Below, one piece after another: positions 43,262-51,923 of a stretch of DNA of 64,000 bases. This DNA is from Corynebacterium maris DSM 45190 (GTDB lineage: Bacteria; Actinomycetota; Actinomycetes; Mycobacteriales; Mycobacteriaceae). Below the pieces are notes generated by a model, which was given only the letters and a program-made list of their open reading frames with translations, was not told where the DNA came from and did no database searches. The stretch covers positions 1,860,001 through 1,924,000 of the forward strand of contig NC_021915.1 in assembly GCF_000442645.1 (NCBI RefSeq), given 5' to 3'. A program made the position numbers and the translations under genes. The stretch's first letter is position 1; each line of letters starts with the position of its first letter.

Positions 43262-43654
43262 TTACTGGTTGCCTTCGAATCGACGGCGGAAGTTTTCCTC
43301 CAACTTCGAGGGCGATGAACCGTCACGGGGCTGACGCCCGCCACGCTTACCCTCCGCCTCGCCGGAGCCCCCCGTGTTCGGGGTCCGCAGCATCCAGACG
43401 CCGGCACCGAGCATGACGAGGAATCCAGCGATGCTGAGGGCGATGAACCAGAAACTGACCTGGGCGAGAGCGACGCCCGCGATCAGCAGAATGAGCCCCA
43501 CGACAGCGATGGCGACACCACGCAGCGTCACCGAGCCACGGCCGCCGGAAAAAGTACTGTCGGCGGCCACAGACGCGCCGAACTTAGGATCGTCAGCGAG
43601 AAGGGAGCGCTCAATCTCCCTGAGTGCCCGCTGCTCCTGCTCTGATAGCGACAC
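43262..43654 (-). CDS. DUF3040 membrane protein
   Basis: A 130-residue protein with the N-terminal DUF3040 motif SLSEQEQRALREIERSLLAD, then two membrane helices (about 45-66 and 69-89, a hairpin) and a basic Gly/Arg-rich cytoplasmic tail. Both ends are probably cytoplasmic. GTG 43654 is preceded by GGAGGAAC, a strong ribosome binding site. DUF3040 genes next to mraZ are conserved in mycobacteria and corynebacteria (Rv2169c position). Function unknown. The 183-nt gap upstream contains its promoter, with an AAAGTAGA direct repeat. Confidence 0.88.
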   Translation of the reverse strand: MSLSEQEQRALREIERSLLADDPKFGASVAADSTFSGGRGSVTLRGVAIAVVGLILLIAGVALAQVSFWFIALSIAGFLVMLGAGVWMLRTPNTGGSGEAEGKRGGRQPRDGSSPSKLEENFRRRFEGNQ

Positions 43655-43837
43655 TGTTCCTCCAGGTTGTCGTGTGATTCGAACTTAGCCCCGGTAACCG
43701 TTCCACCGCGGTCGAATTACCGTCTACTTTACTAACGTCCAGCGTATCTACTTTGTTCCCTCCAATACCAATGATGGATTCTTTCTTTTGTGCGACACGC
43801 CCCACCGGCGTCCCCTATCTGCGCACGACCACCGTTT

Positions 43838-44275
43838 TTAGGCGGCGTCCCCATCGGACGACCGCCACCCGGCGCCCACTTCGACCTCCGCAAGAAATGC
43901 CTCCGCGCGGTCGAGTAAGTCGCCGACGAGCCCGGCGTCCGGGTCACGTTCGACGCCGGAGCCCACGCGGGAACGCCAGGCGGAGTAGTCGGAGAATTCC
44001 TGCGACCGGGCAAAGCCCGCGCCGTCCACCAGCGCCAGTTTGTCCCAGGCGCTCGACGGCAACCGCTTACGTTTAGCCAGGACTTCGGAGACCGCGATGC
44101 GGGCGCCCGCGGTGCGTAGCGCCGCCAGGTAGGCGTTTTCCAGCGCCAGCCCGGCCTCGCTGCGGGAAAGGTGGTCGCGGGCCTGGTCGAGCAATGTCCG
44201 CGCGGCAAAGAGATGGCGGTCGCGCGCACTCACTCGGTGGCCGACGCGGGTCGTGGCAGAGATGATCTGGGCCAT
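43838..44275 (-). CDS. SAV_6107-type HEPN domain protein
   Basis: An approximately 145-residue helical protein from ATG 44275 (MAQIISATTRV), which has AAGAAGG upstream; ATG 44353 would add 26 basic residues. The region DRHLFAARTLLDQARDHLSR, then ENAYLAALRTAGARIAVSEV, is typical of the actinobacterial SAV_6107 HEPN family. The canonical R-x4-6-H RNase motif of toxin-type HEPN is not evident, so nuclease activity is not claimed. A LexA-like box lies in the shared upstream region with the divergent GNAT gene, suggesting DNA-damage control. Confidence 0.75.
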   Translation of the reverse strand: MAQIISATTRVGHRVSARDRHLFAARTLLDQARDHLSRSEAGLALENAYLAALRTAGARIAVSEVLAKRKRLPSSAWDKLALVDGAGFARSQEFSDYSAWRSRVGSGVERDPDAGLVGDLLDRAEAFLAEVEVGAGWRSSDGDAA

Positions 44276-44367
44276 GCGGGTCGCCTTCTTGCGGTCGAAC
44301 CGGCCGGGGCGCCGGTTTCCTTCTGCCCTCACAGTAGAAACAGCGCCGGACATCACCACCCCGCAAA

Positions 44368-44383
44368 TAGAACACCTATTCGA
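44368..44383. promoter_or_regulatory. LexA-like SOS box between the HEPN and GNAT genes
   Basis: On the minus strand the sequence TCGAAT-AGGT-GTTCTA matches the actinobacterial LexA consensus TCGAAC-N4-GTTCGA at 10 of 12 defined positions. It lies 15 bp upstream of the alternative HEPN ATG (44353), about 93 bp upstream of the preferred one, and 51 bp upstream of the divergent GNAT start. LexA binding is inferred from the match only. Confidence 0.55.
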
Positions 44384-44433
44384 ACCCCTGCCCGGTGGTG
44401 GCCCCCACCCGGAAGCTCTGGTTCGATGGGGAC

Positions 44434-45015
44434 GTGAATATTTCGATCCGCCGCATCTCCGGGCCTGAATTCTCCATCGCCGCCCCGCGACTGGTGGACA
44501 TCTACATCGCCGCCATGGGTTACAGCCCCTCCGTCCGCAACCAGCGCATCCGCGCCTGGCGGGAGGACACCCGCTTACCCGGGTTCACCGCCATCGTCGC
44601 CGCCACCCACAACGACGTCATCGGCCTGGCCTACGGCTTCCTCGGCACCCGCGAAACCTGGTGGGACCGGCAACTGCGCAAGGGATTACAGGCGGACGGA
44701 CATGACGACGAGGCGATCAGGGACATCGCCGGCGACTACTTTGAAATCGCCGAGATCCACGTGCGGCCGGGCCTGCAGGGCGCCGGCGTCGGCCGCCGCC
44801 TACTGACCGACCTGCTGTGGAACGCCCCCGCCCGGATCGCGCTGTTGTCCACGCCTGAGATCCCCGGCGAAGACAACAACGCCTTCGGCCTGTACCGCTC
44901 TTTCGGCTTCCACGATGTGCTGCGCCACTTCCACTTCGACGGAGACACCCGCCCCTTCGCCGTCCTCGGCGTCCCGCTGCCCCTGGAACACCCCTCCTCC
45001 CGCCGGGACCGCTAG
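44434..45015 (+). CDS. GNAT family N-acetyltransferase (Rv2170-like)
   Basis: A 193-residue acetyltransferase. The N-terminal region ISIRRISGPEF is followed by the family's DIYIAAMGYSPSVRN, and the acetyl-CoA loop is EIHVRPGLQGAGVGRRLLTD (Q/R-x-x-G-x-G). The later NAFGLYRSFGFHDVLRHFHF is the usual Tyr-containing helix. GTG 44434 is the likely start; the frame continues upstream to 44395. Gene order (mraZ, DUF3040, GNAT, idsA, mptA) matches mycobacterial Rv2166c-Rv2174, where the equivalent is Rv2170. The substrate here is unknown. Confidence 0.82.
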   Translation: MNISIRRISGPEFSIAAPRLVDIYIAAMGYSPSVRNQRIRAWREDTRLPGFTAIVAATHNDVIGLAYGFLGTRETWWDRQLRKGLQADGHDDEAIRDIAGDYFEIAEIHVRPGLQGAGVGRRLLTDLLWNAPARIALLSTPEIPGEDNNAFGLYRSFGFHDVLRHFHFDGDTRPFAVLGVPLPLEHPSSRRDR

Positions 45016-45096
45016 CTTCCGGCCCAGTGCCCCGCTCGGTAGAGTGAGATCGTTCCATCTCCGGCCGGATCCCACCATGTAAGGAAACCTTCCCCC

Positions 45097-46194
45097 GTGA
45101 CTCACCCCGACGCCGCCACCCTGTCCCTTGACCAGATCCCCGAGGCGGCCCGCCAGGTCCTCGCCGAGTTCATCGACTCCCGGCGCGCCCAGGTCGCGGA
45201 GATCGGTCCCGCCGTGACCACGGCGATGTCGTATCTGGAAGATTTCGTCCTCGGCGGCGGCAAGCGTGTCCGCCCCCTCTTCGCCTGGGCCGGTTTCGTG
45301 GGCGCCGGCGGGCTGGACGGCGAGGAGGATCCGGACGCGGTGCTGCGGGCCGTGAGCTCGTTGGAGTTCATTCAGGCTTGTGCCCTGATCCACGACGACA
45401 TCATCGATTCCTCCGACACCCGGCGCGGCAATCCGACGGTGCACCGGGCCGCGGCGGCCGCACACCGGGGCCACGGCTGGCACGGCGACGCGGATCATTT
45501 CGGTGAGTCCGTCGCGATTCTGGCCGGCGACCTCGCGTTGATCTGGGCGGAGGACATGCTGCAGGATTCTGGGCTGTCCCCGGCGGCGTTGGCCCGGGTT
45601 CGAGCGCCGTGGGTGGGGATGCGCACGGAGGTCATCGGCGGGCAGTTGCTCGACATCTACCTGGAGAACACAGGCTCCGAGGATGTGGACAGCGCGCAGT
45701 CGGTCAACCGTTTCAAGACCGCGGCGTACACGATCGAGCGTCCGTTACATCTGGGCGCCGCCATCGCGGACGCCCCGGACCGTCTCGTCGAGGCGTTCCG
45801 CGGTTACGGCCGGGACATCGGCGTCGCTTTCCAGTTGCGCGACGATCAGCTCGGTGTCTTCGGCGACCCGGAGGTCACCGGTAAACCCGCGAACGACGAT
45901 TTGCGTGAGGGTAAGCGCACGGTGCTGTTGGCCACCGCCCTGCAGCGTGCGGACGCCGACGCCCCGGAGGCCGCCGCCCAGCTACGTGCCGGGGTGGGCG
46001 TCGCCGTCGATCCGGCGGAGCTTTCTCGCCTGGCGCAGTTGATCGCGGCCACCGGCGCTCCGGAGGTCGTGGAGGAGATGATCACGGAGCTGACTGAGTC
46101 CGGGCTGGCGCACTTGGCGGAGGCCGAGGTCTCCCCTGATGTGACGGAGACGTTGCGCGACCTCGCCGTCCGTGCGACCGAACGTCGCAGCTGA
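45097..46194 (+). CDS. idsA: Polyprenyl synthetase, geranylgeranyl-diphosphate synthase type
   Basis: A 365-residue trans-isoprenyl diphosphate synthase. Both Asp-rich motifs are seen: DDIID at residues 100-104 in ALIHDDIIDSSDTRRG, and QLRDDQLGVFGDPEVTGK. GGGKRVRPLFAW binds isopentenyl diphosphate. Chain length is inferred as C20 (GGPP) from the family and context, feeding decaprenyl/menaquinone precursors; this is not certain. GTG 45097 has AAGGAAA upstream. In related genomes metF lies just before it; here only 81 nt separate it from the GNAT gene. mptA follows after 4 nt. Confidence 0.92.
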   Translation: MTHPDAATLSLDQIPEAARQVLAEFIDSRRAQVAEIGPAVTTAMSYLEDFVLGGGKRVRPLFAWAGFVGAGGLDGEEDPDAVLRAVSSLEFIQACALIHDDIIDSSDTRRGNPTVHRAAAAAHRGHGWHGDADHFGESVAILAGDLALIWAEDMLQDSGLSPAALARVRAPWVGMRTEVIGGQLLDIYLENTGSEDVDSAQSVNRFKTAAYTIERPLHLGAAIADAPDRLVEAFRGYGRDIGVAFQLRDDQLGVFGDPEVTGKPANDDLREGKRTVLLATALQRADADAPEAAAQLRAGVGVAVDPAELSRLAQLIAATGAPEVVEEMITELTESGLAHLAEAEVSPDVTETLRDLAVRATERRS

Positions 46195-46198
46195 CCCC

Positions 46199-47758
46199 AT
46201 GGCTGTGTTGCAGAGCGGCCGCTGGCGGTTGGAGAACCTCGCCCGTCGGTTGCCTTCTCCGGCGGTGCTCGGGGTCATCGGGTCGGCGCTCATCGCGTTG
46301 GGCTCTTTCGGTGCGGGCGCGACCCGGAACCGAGGCGGGCTGTTGGAGGCGCTCGACCTTGAGTTTCTGACCTTCGGCCACGGCGCCGGCATGTCTGCGG
46401 CGGTGTTGTGGGTCGGCATTCTCGTGCTGCTGCTGTCCTGGGTGTTGCTGGGCAGGTCCGCGGTGGTGGACTCCCCCGCCGACGACGCTGCGCGCACCGC
46501 CACGGTGCGCAGGTCGTTGGTGGCGTGGGTGGCGCCGTTGGTGGTGGCCGCCCCGATCCTGTCCCGCGACGTGTATTCGTATCTGATGCAGGGCGCGATG
46601 GTCCGCGACGGCTTCGACCCTTATTCGGAGGGCGCGGCCGTCAACCCCGGCCCGTATCTGTTGGAGGTCTCGCACGACTGGCGGAACACGACCACCCCGT
46701 ACGGGCCGCTGCATCTGTGGATGGGCAGCGGCGTCACCGGGGTGGTGGGCGACAACGTCGCCGCCGGGCTGATCGTGTACAAGCTGATTTCGCTGGCGGG
46801 TTTCACCGCGATCGCGTGGGCGGTGCCGCGCATCGCCCGGCGGTTGGGCGGGGATCCCGCGATGGCGTTGTGGCTGGGGGTGGCCAACCCGGTGATGGTG
46901 CTGCACCTGGTGGGCGGCATGCACAACGAGTCCGTCATGGTCGGGCTCGTCTCCGTCGGGCTGCTCGCGTGCCTGCGTCGGCGCTTCATCCTCGGCACCG
47001 CCCTCATCGCGGTGGCGGTGGCCCTGAAGGCCACGGCGGCCATCGCGTTGCCTTTTGTCGTGTGGATGGCCACTAACCATTACGCGGGCGACCGCCCCAC
47101 GTGGGCCCGGCGGGCCGTCGCTTTCGTGGCCACCGGCGCGGCCGGGGTGGCGGTCACGCTGGCGGTGATTTCGGCGGTGACTTGGCTGTCCGGCTCCTCG
47201 TGGGGCTGGCTGCAGGAGATCTCGGGAAACTCCAAGGTGATCAACCCGCTGGCGGGGCCGACCCTCCTCACGGAGCTGACGCTGCCGTTCATCCAGCTGT
47301 TCGCCCCCTCCTTCGACTACAACGTCCTGCTGGGGGTGTTCCGGCCGCTGGGCACGGTGCTGATGCTGACCGGGCTGGTGGTCGTGTGGTGGCTGTTTCG
47401 GCAGGACGATCGTCGCGCGGTGATGGGCACGACGCTGGCCTACCAGGTGGCGTTCATGACGAACTCGGTCACGCTGCCGTGGTACTACGCGTCCGTGGTG
47501 TCGCTGGCGGGAACGTTCACCCCGCCGCGGTGGGTGTTGAAGCTGACGGTCGGGGCGTCGGTGTTCCTCACCTTGTCCTTCGAGGGCAGCGGCAACCACC
47601 AGCTGTACAACCTGGCGTGGGTGGCGGCGTCGCTGATCCTCGCCTGGGTGCTGACGGTGTACGTCTTCCCCCTGGACGCCCATCTGCGGCCCGGCCTCGA
47701 CCGGAGCGGGGACGCGGCGCCGGGGACGGAACGGCCGGCGTCCGTTACAGCGCCATAG
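46199..47758 (+). CDS. mptA: Alpha-(1->6)-mannopyranosyltransferase, polyprenol-phosphomannose-dependent
   Basis: A 519-residue GT-C membrane glycosyltransferase with about 12-13 helices that extends the alpha-1,6 mannan backbone of lipomannan/lipoarabinomannan on the periplasmic face. The GT-C signature acids lie in the first large loop (VAAPILSRDVYSYLMQGAMV, followed by the DPY motif GFDPYSEGA). WRNTTTPYGPLHLWM and NPVMVLHLVGGMHNESVMVG are typical of the MptA/MptB family. It is called MptA by synteny with Rv2174 (idsA before, Rv2175c and pknL after). ATG 46199 is chosen; GTG 46172 is possible but would overlap idsA. It overlaps the convergent Rv2175c-like gene by 14 bp. Confidence 0.88.
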   Translation: MAVLQSGRWRLENLARRLPSPAVLGVIGSALIALGSFGAGATRNRGGLLEALDLEFLTFGHGAGMSAAVLWVGILVLLLSWVLLGRSAVVDSPADDAARTATVRRSLVAWVAPLVVAAPILSRDVYSYLMQGAMVRDGFDPYSEGAAVNPGPYLLEVSHDWRNTTTPYGPLHLWMGSGVTGVVGDNVAAGLIVYKLISLAGFTAIAWAVPRIARRLGGDPAMALWLGVANPVMVLHLVGGMHNESVMVGLVSVGLLACLRRRFILGTALIAVAVALKATAAIALPFVVWMATNHYAGDRPTWARRAVAFVATGAAGVAVTLAVISAVTWLSGSSWGWLQEISGNSKVINPLAGPTLLTELTLPFIQLFAPSFDYNVLLGVFRPLGTVLMLTGLVVVWWLFRQDDRRAVMGTTLAYQVAFMTNSVTLPWYYASVVSLAGTFTPPRWVLKLTVGASVFLTLSFEGSGNHQLYNLAWVAASLILAWVLTVYVFPLDAHLRPGLDRSGDAAPGTERPASVTAP

Positions 47759-48113
47759 CCTGCGCGCGGCGGATGACTTCGCGGGCGCCGTGGCCGTGCA
47801 GGGCGTCGACGGGCCGGCCCGGCAGCGTGTCGTCGGCGGTGAAGAGGTACTCGAGGATTTCTTCGTCGGTGTAGCCGCCGTCGGCGAGCACCGTGATGGC
47901 GCCGGCCACGAACTTGCTGGGGTGGTCGCCGTCGCCCACCAGCGCGGCGGGGACGGTCTTTCGGCCGTCGACGCGGAAGGCGACCAGTTTGCGGTCGGTC
48001 AGCAGGTCGCCGACCTTGGTGACGGGCATGTTGAACTGTTCGGCGACGGCGGGCAGGCTGAGCAGCACTTCGTCGGCGAGCAGGGCAGTCAGGGCGGTGT
48101 TGTTCTGGCTCAC
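47745..48113 (-). CDS. Rv2175c-like winged-helix DNA-binding protein
   Basis: A 122-residue protein with an N-terminal winged-helix/HTH (LLSLPAVAEQFNMPVTKVGD) and a C-terminal ADGGYTDEEILEYLFTADD helix pair. It is the homologue of mycobacterial Rv2175c, a DNA-binding substrate of the kinase PknL, whose gene is divergent 68 bp away, as here. In mycobacteria the phosphorylated Thr is near the N-terminus; candidates here are Thr6 or Thr9 (SQNNTALTA). GTG 48113 is taken as start (a longer frame exists to 48143). Confidence 0.85.
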   Translation of the reverse strand: MSQNNTALTALLADEVLLSLPAVAEQFNMPVTKVGDLLTDRKLVAFRVDGRKTVPAALVGDGDHPSKFVAGAITVLADGGYTDEEILEYLFTADDTLPGRPVDALHGHGAREVIRRAQAMAL

Positions 48114-48181
48114 GCCGATCAGTGTACGACGCGGGCTTCCCAAGTTTCGCTCGGGGTGAGAATTCGGCCATACTGTTGACC

Positions 48182-50425
48182 ATGAGTCAGCTCGCAGTCG
48201 GGGACGTCCTGGAACGCCGGTACCGCATCGATCATCCGATCGCGCGTGGCGGCATGTCGACGGTCTACCGGTGCGTGGATCTGCGCCTCAGCCGCGAAGT
48301 CGCCGCCAAGGTGATGGACGCGCGGTTCGTCGACGACCCCGTGTTCCGGGACCGGTTCCGTCGGGAAGCTCAGGCCATGGCCCAGCTCAAGCACCCGAAC
48401 CTGGTGGACGTCTACGATTTCTCCTCCGAGGACGACGACGTCTACCTGGTCATGGAGCTGATCACGGGCGGCACGTTGCGCGAGTTGCTCGCCGAGCGCG
48501 GGCCGATGCCCCCGCACGCGGCCACCGCCGTGATGCGTTTCGTGCTCACCGGTTTATCCGTCGCGCACGCCAAGGGGATGGTCCACCGCGACATCAAGCC
48601 CGACAACGTGTTGATCAACGGCGATCACAGCGTGAAGCTCGGCGACTTCGGACTCGTGCGCGGCATTTCCGCCGCGGCGACGAACAACGAGATCATCGGC
48701 ACCGTCGCCTACCTCTCCCCCGAGCAGGTCGACGGTTCGGAGATCTCGCCCGCCTCGGACGTCTATTCCGCCGGCATCGTGATGTTCGAGCTGTTGACCG
48801 GCACGACCCCGTTTTCCGGTGGCGCCGACTATGCGCACGCGATGGCTCGGCTGGAGGAGGACATGCCGCTGGCCAGCTCGCGCATCGACGGCATCCCCCC
48901 GCTGTTCGACGAGTTGGTCGCCACCGCCACCCGGCGCGACCCGGAGGATCGTTTCACCGATGCGGGGGAATTCCTCGCCGCCCTCGACGACGTGGCCGAG
49001 GAGCTGCGGCTGCCGTCCTACACCGTGCCGATTCCGCGCAACTCCGCCGCCCACCGCGCCACCGAGGTGCCCACGGACACCACCGGCGTGATCGGTGCGA
49101 CCGGCGTCATTCCGCGCGGCGGCGACGTGGCGGATCAGGGCCCGACCGAGGTCGTCGACGACGCCACCGGGGTCCTGCCCGCCGCGGGGCAAGAGCCGCT
49201 GGAGCAGACGCGCGTGGTGGGTGCGGCGCCCGTCGCCCCGGAGCCGGCGCCGGTGCAGGGCCCGCTCGAGGAGATCGGCGCCGACGCCCCCGCCACGCAG
49301 GTCTCCGACGAGCACACGGAGCGGGGTGACGCTCCCCCGCCCGTGAGCAACCGCTCCCCGGGGCGGTTGATCGTCGGTCTGCTCATGGTGGCGGTGCTCG
49401 TCGCCGCCGTCGGTCTGGGTGGCTGGTGGTTCGGTTCCGGCCGCTACGGCGAAATCCCCCAGGTGTTCGGCGCCGACCGGGCCGCCGCCGTCGCCCAGGT
49501 GGAGGAGGCGGGTTTCGTGTCGGCCACCCGCATCGTCTACCACGATGAGGTTCCCGCGGATCAGACGGTGGGGACGGAGCCGCCGGGCGGGACGGGTCTG
49601 CTGCCCGGTGAGCAGGTCGTCGTCTTAGTCTCTCAGGGGCAGCCGACGGTGCCGGAGATCCCCGGCGGGGTCAGCGTGGAGGATTACCGGGCGTTGGCGG
49701 GGGAACGCACCTTAAGCGTGGAGACCGGCGAGTCGGTCTACTCTTCCGACGTGCCCGTCGGCGCGGTCGCGGACGCCTCCCCCGCCCCGGGCACGCCCGT
49801 GCCGATGAACTCGACGGTGACGGTGGCCATCTCCCAGGGCCCGCAGCCGGCCACCGTGCCTGAAGTCGAGGGACAGGGGCTCGCCGAGGCCCGGCGCATG
49901 CTGGACGAGGCCGGCCTGAACGTCGGCGAGGTGACCGAGGAGTTCGACGACAGGATCTTCGGCGGCAACGTCGTCTCCGTTGATCCGGGCCCGGGCACGA
50001 ACCTGGAGCGCGGGGACCGCGTCGACCTGGTGCTCTCCACGGCGGTGCGGGTGCCGGATCTGGCCGGGACGTCGCTCGACGACGCCGTGGACGCGCTCGA
50101 GGACGAGGGCTTCGACGTCGACACCACCCGTGACCGCGACGCCGCCGGCGTCGATTTCGACGCCGTGGTGGGGATCTCCCCCGACCCGGGCACGTTGCTG
50201 GACCCGGAGGAGGACATGGAGGTCACGGTCACCGTGCCGGGGAGGATCCCGGCGCCGAATGTCGTGGGGCTCAGCGTCGCCGACGCCCGGGAAGTCCTGG
50301 AAGACGCGGGCCTGCGGATCAGCGGCGCGTCCCGCCGCGACGACCCCGACACCGTCCAGTCTCAGAATCCCGCGGCCGGCGAGGACGTGTCGCAGCGCGC
50401 ACGTATCCGCGTCGAACACGAGTAG
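48182..50425 (+). CDS. pknL: Serine/threonine protein kinase PknL with PASTA modules
   Basis: A 747-residue transmembrane Hanks-type kinase. Glycine loop IARGGMSTVYR, catalytic Lys43, HRD at 135-137 (HRDIKPDN) and DFG at 155-157 are intact. A juxtamembrane linker (about 285-396) holds seven T-x-V motifs. One membrane helix spans about 397-417. The extracellular part (about 424-747) contains four to five PASTA repeats (for example VPEVEGQGLAEARRMLDEAG and NVVGLSVADAREVLEDAG), which bind muropeptide/lipid II-type ligands in related kinases. M. tuberculosis PknL lacks PASTA repeats, but the corynebacterial one has them. ATG 48182. Divergent from the Rv2175c homologue. Confidence 0.95.
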   Translation: MSQLAVGDVLERRYRIDHPIARGGMSTVYRCVDLRLSREVAAKVMDARFVDDPVFRDRFRREAQAMAQLKHPNLVDVYDFSSEDDDVYLVMELITGGTLRELLAERGPMPPHAATAVMRFVLTGLSVAHAKGMVHRDIKPDNVLINGDHSVKLGDFGLVRGISAAATNNEIIGTVAYLSPEQVDGSEISPASDVYSAGIVMFELLTGTTPFSGGADYAHAMARLEEDMPLASSRIDGIPPLFDELVATATRRDPEDRFTDAGEFLAALDDVAEELRLPSYTVPIPRNSAAHRATEVPTDTTGVIGATGVIPRGGDVADQGPTEVVDDATGVLPAAGQEPLEQTRVVGAAPVAPEPAPVQGPLEEIGADAPATQVSDEHTERGDAPPPVSNRSPGRLIVGLLMVAVLVAAVGLGGWWFGSGRYGEIPQVFGADRAAAVAQVEEAGFVSATRIVYHDEVPADQTVGTEPPGGTGLLPGEQVVVLVSQGQPTVPEIPGGVSVEDYRALAGERTLSVETGESVYSSDVPVGAVADASPAPGTPVPMNSTVTVAISQGPQPATVPEVEGQGLAEARRMLDEAGLNVGEVTEEFDDRIFGGNVVSVDPGPGTNLERGDRVDLVLSTAVRVPDLAGTSLDDAVDALEDEGFDVDTTRDRDAAGVDFDAVVGISPDPGTLLDPEEDMEVTVTVPGRIPAPNVVGLSVADAREVLEDAGLRISGASRRDDPDTVQSQNPAAGEDVSQRARIRVEHE

Positions 50426-50436
50426 TCAGACGAGAT

Positions 50437-50468
50437 GAGCCCGGGGCCCCTGCCGGGGCCCCGGGCTC
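50437..50468. terminator. Bidirectional terminator between pknL and aroG
   Basis: A 14-bp perfect GC stem (50437-50450 with 50455-50468), loop TGCC, centred between the convergent stops of pknL (50425) and the DAHP synthase (50482). No T-run is seen; hairpin strength is high. Confidence 0.8.
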
Positions 50469-50481
50469 GGTGCTGCGACCG

Positions 50482-51870
50482 TTAGTTGCGCAGCATCTCG
50501 GCGACCAGGAAGGACAGCTCGAGGGCCTGCTGGGTGTTCAGGCGCGGGTCGCAGGCGGACTCGTAGCGGCCCGGCAGATCCACGTCGGTGATGTCCATGG
50601 CGCCGCCGAGGCACTCGGTGACGTCCTCGCCGGTCAGCTCGATGTGCACGCCGCCCGGGTGGGTGCCCAGTGCGCGGTGGACCTCGAAGAAGCCCTGCAC
50701 TTCGTCGATGACCTTGTCAAAGTGGCGCGTCTTGTAGCCGTTGGAGGCGGTGAAGGTGTTGCCGTGCATCGGGTCCGACTGCCAGATGACCTTGTGGCCC
50801 TCGGCCTCGACGGCCTGGACGACGGCCGGCAGGACGTCGCGGACCTTGTCGTGGCCCATGCGGGCGACGAAGGTCAGGCGACCCGGCTCGCGCTCCGGGT
50901 CGAGCTTCGCCGCGTAGGCGACCGCTTCCTCCGGGGTGACCGTCGGACCGATCTTCAAGCCGATCGGGTTGGCGATCATCGACGCGAAGTTGACGTGGAA
51001 GTCGTCGACGCCGCGGGTGCGCTCGCCGATCCACAGCTGGTGTGCGGACAGGTCGTAGAGGCGGGTCACGCCGTCCTCGTCCTCGTGCAGGCGCAGCATG
51101 GCGCGCTCGTAGTCCACCAGCAGCGCCTCATGGGAGGCGTAGATGTCGGAGGTGCGCAGCGATTCGTCGTTGACGCCGGCGGCGTCCATGAACCGCAGGC
51201 CGGCCTCGATCTCGTTGGCCAGCGCCTGGTAGCGCGCGCCCGCCGGGGAGGCGGCGACGAACTCGCGGTTCCACTCGTGCAGGCGGTACAGATCGGCGGT
51301 GCCCGAGGAGGTCAGGGCACGGACCAGGTTCATCGCCGCCGCCGAGTTGGCGTAGGCGCGGATCATGCGGGTCGGGTCGTGCTTGCGCGCCTCCGGGGTC
51401 GGTTCCACGCCGTTGACGATGTCGCCGCGGTAGTTCGGCAGCCCGCTGGCGTCCAGGTCGGAGGAACGCGGCTTGGCGTACTGGCCGGCGATGCGCGCCA
51501 GCTTGATCACCGGGGTGGAGGCGCCGTAGGTGAGCACGACGGCCATCTGCAGCAGGGTCTTGATGTTCGAGCGGATGTGCGGCTCGGTGTTGGACTCGAA
51601 GGTCTCGGCGCAGTCGCCGCCCTGCAGGAGGAAGGCCTCGCCGTTGGCCACGTCGGCCAGCTTGCGCTTGAGCTCCGTGACTTCCGGCGCGACGACAATC
51701 GGCGGCACGGACTCGAGCACCGCCCGCACATTGTCGGCTTGCTTCTGGTCCCAGGTGGGCTGCTGCTTGGCGTCCCGGGAAATGACGTCCTTGAACTGCG
51801 CGTCCAGTTCCGCGGGCAAGGGCGGGAGGTCCGGCAGCAAGGCTTCGGGGATATCGATTGTCCAACTCAC
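50482..51870 (-). CDS. aroG: 3-Deoxy-7-phosphoheptulonate synthase, class II
   Basis: A 462-residue first enzyme of the shikimate pathway (PEP + erythrose 4-phosphate to DAHP). Class II signature: LLQGGDCAETFESN (metal Cys), KLARIAGQYAKPRSS, NYRGDIVNG, VSIGERTRGVDD-type WIGERTRGVDDFHVNFA, and WQSDPMHGNTF with the metal-binding His. GGVHIELTGEDVTECLGG closes the active site. GTG 51870. The class II enzyme of mycobacteria is allosterically tied to chorismate mutase; that regulation here is inferred. Confidence 0.96.
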   Translation of the reverse strand: MSWTIDIPEALLPDLPPLPAELDAQFKDVISRDAKQQPTWDQKQADNVRAVLESVPPIVVAPEVTELKRKLADVANGEAFLLQGGDCAETFESNTEPHIRSNIKTLLQMAVVLTYGASTPVIKLARIAGQYAKPRSSDLDASGLPNYRGDIVNGVEPTPEARKHDPTRMIRAYANSAAAMNLVRALTSSGTADLYRLHEWNREFVAASPAGARYQALANEIEAGLRFMDAAGVNDESLRTSDIYASHEALLVDYERAMLRLHEDEDGVTRLYDLSAHQLWIGERTRGVDDFHVNFASMIANPIGLKIGPTVTPEEAVAYAAKLDPEREPGRLTFVARMGHDKVRDVLPAVVQAVEAEGHKVIWQSDPMHGNTFTASNGYKTRHFDKVIDEVQGFFEVHRALGTHPGGVHIELTGEDVTECLGGAMDITDVDLPGRYESACDPRLNTQQALELSFLVAEMLRN

Positions 51871-51923
51871 ACCCTTAGTTCTATCACGGGGTGTGCTGGG
51901 AATACACGCCCAACCGGTTCCGG

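Noticed and set aside
46082..47683. A 533-codon minus-strand frame rich in His/Arg/Gln opposite mptA
   Set aside because: Composition is typical of a GC-rich antisense frame; mptA on the plus strand has clear membrane helices and family motifs.
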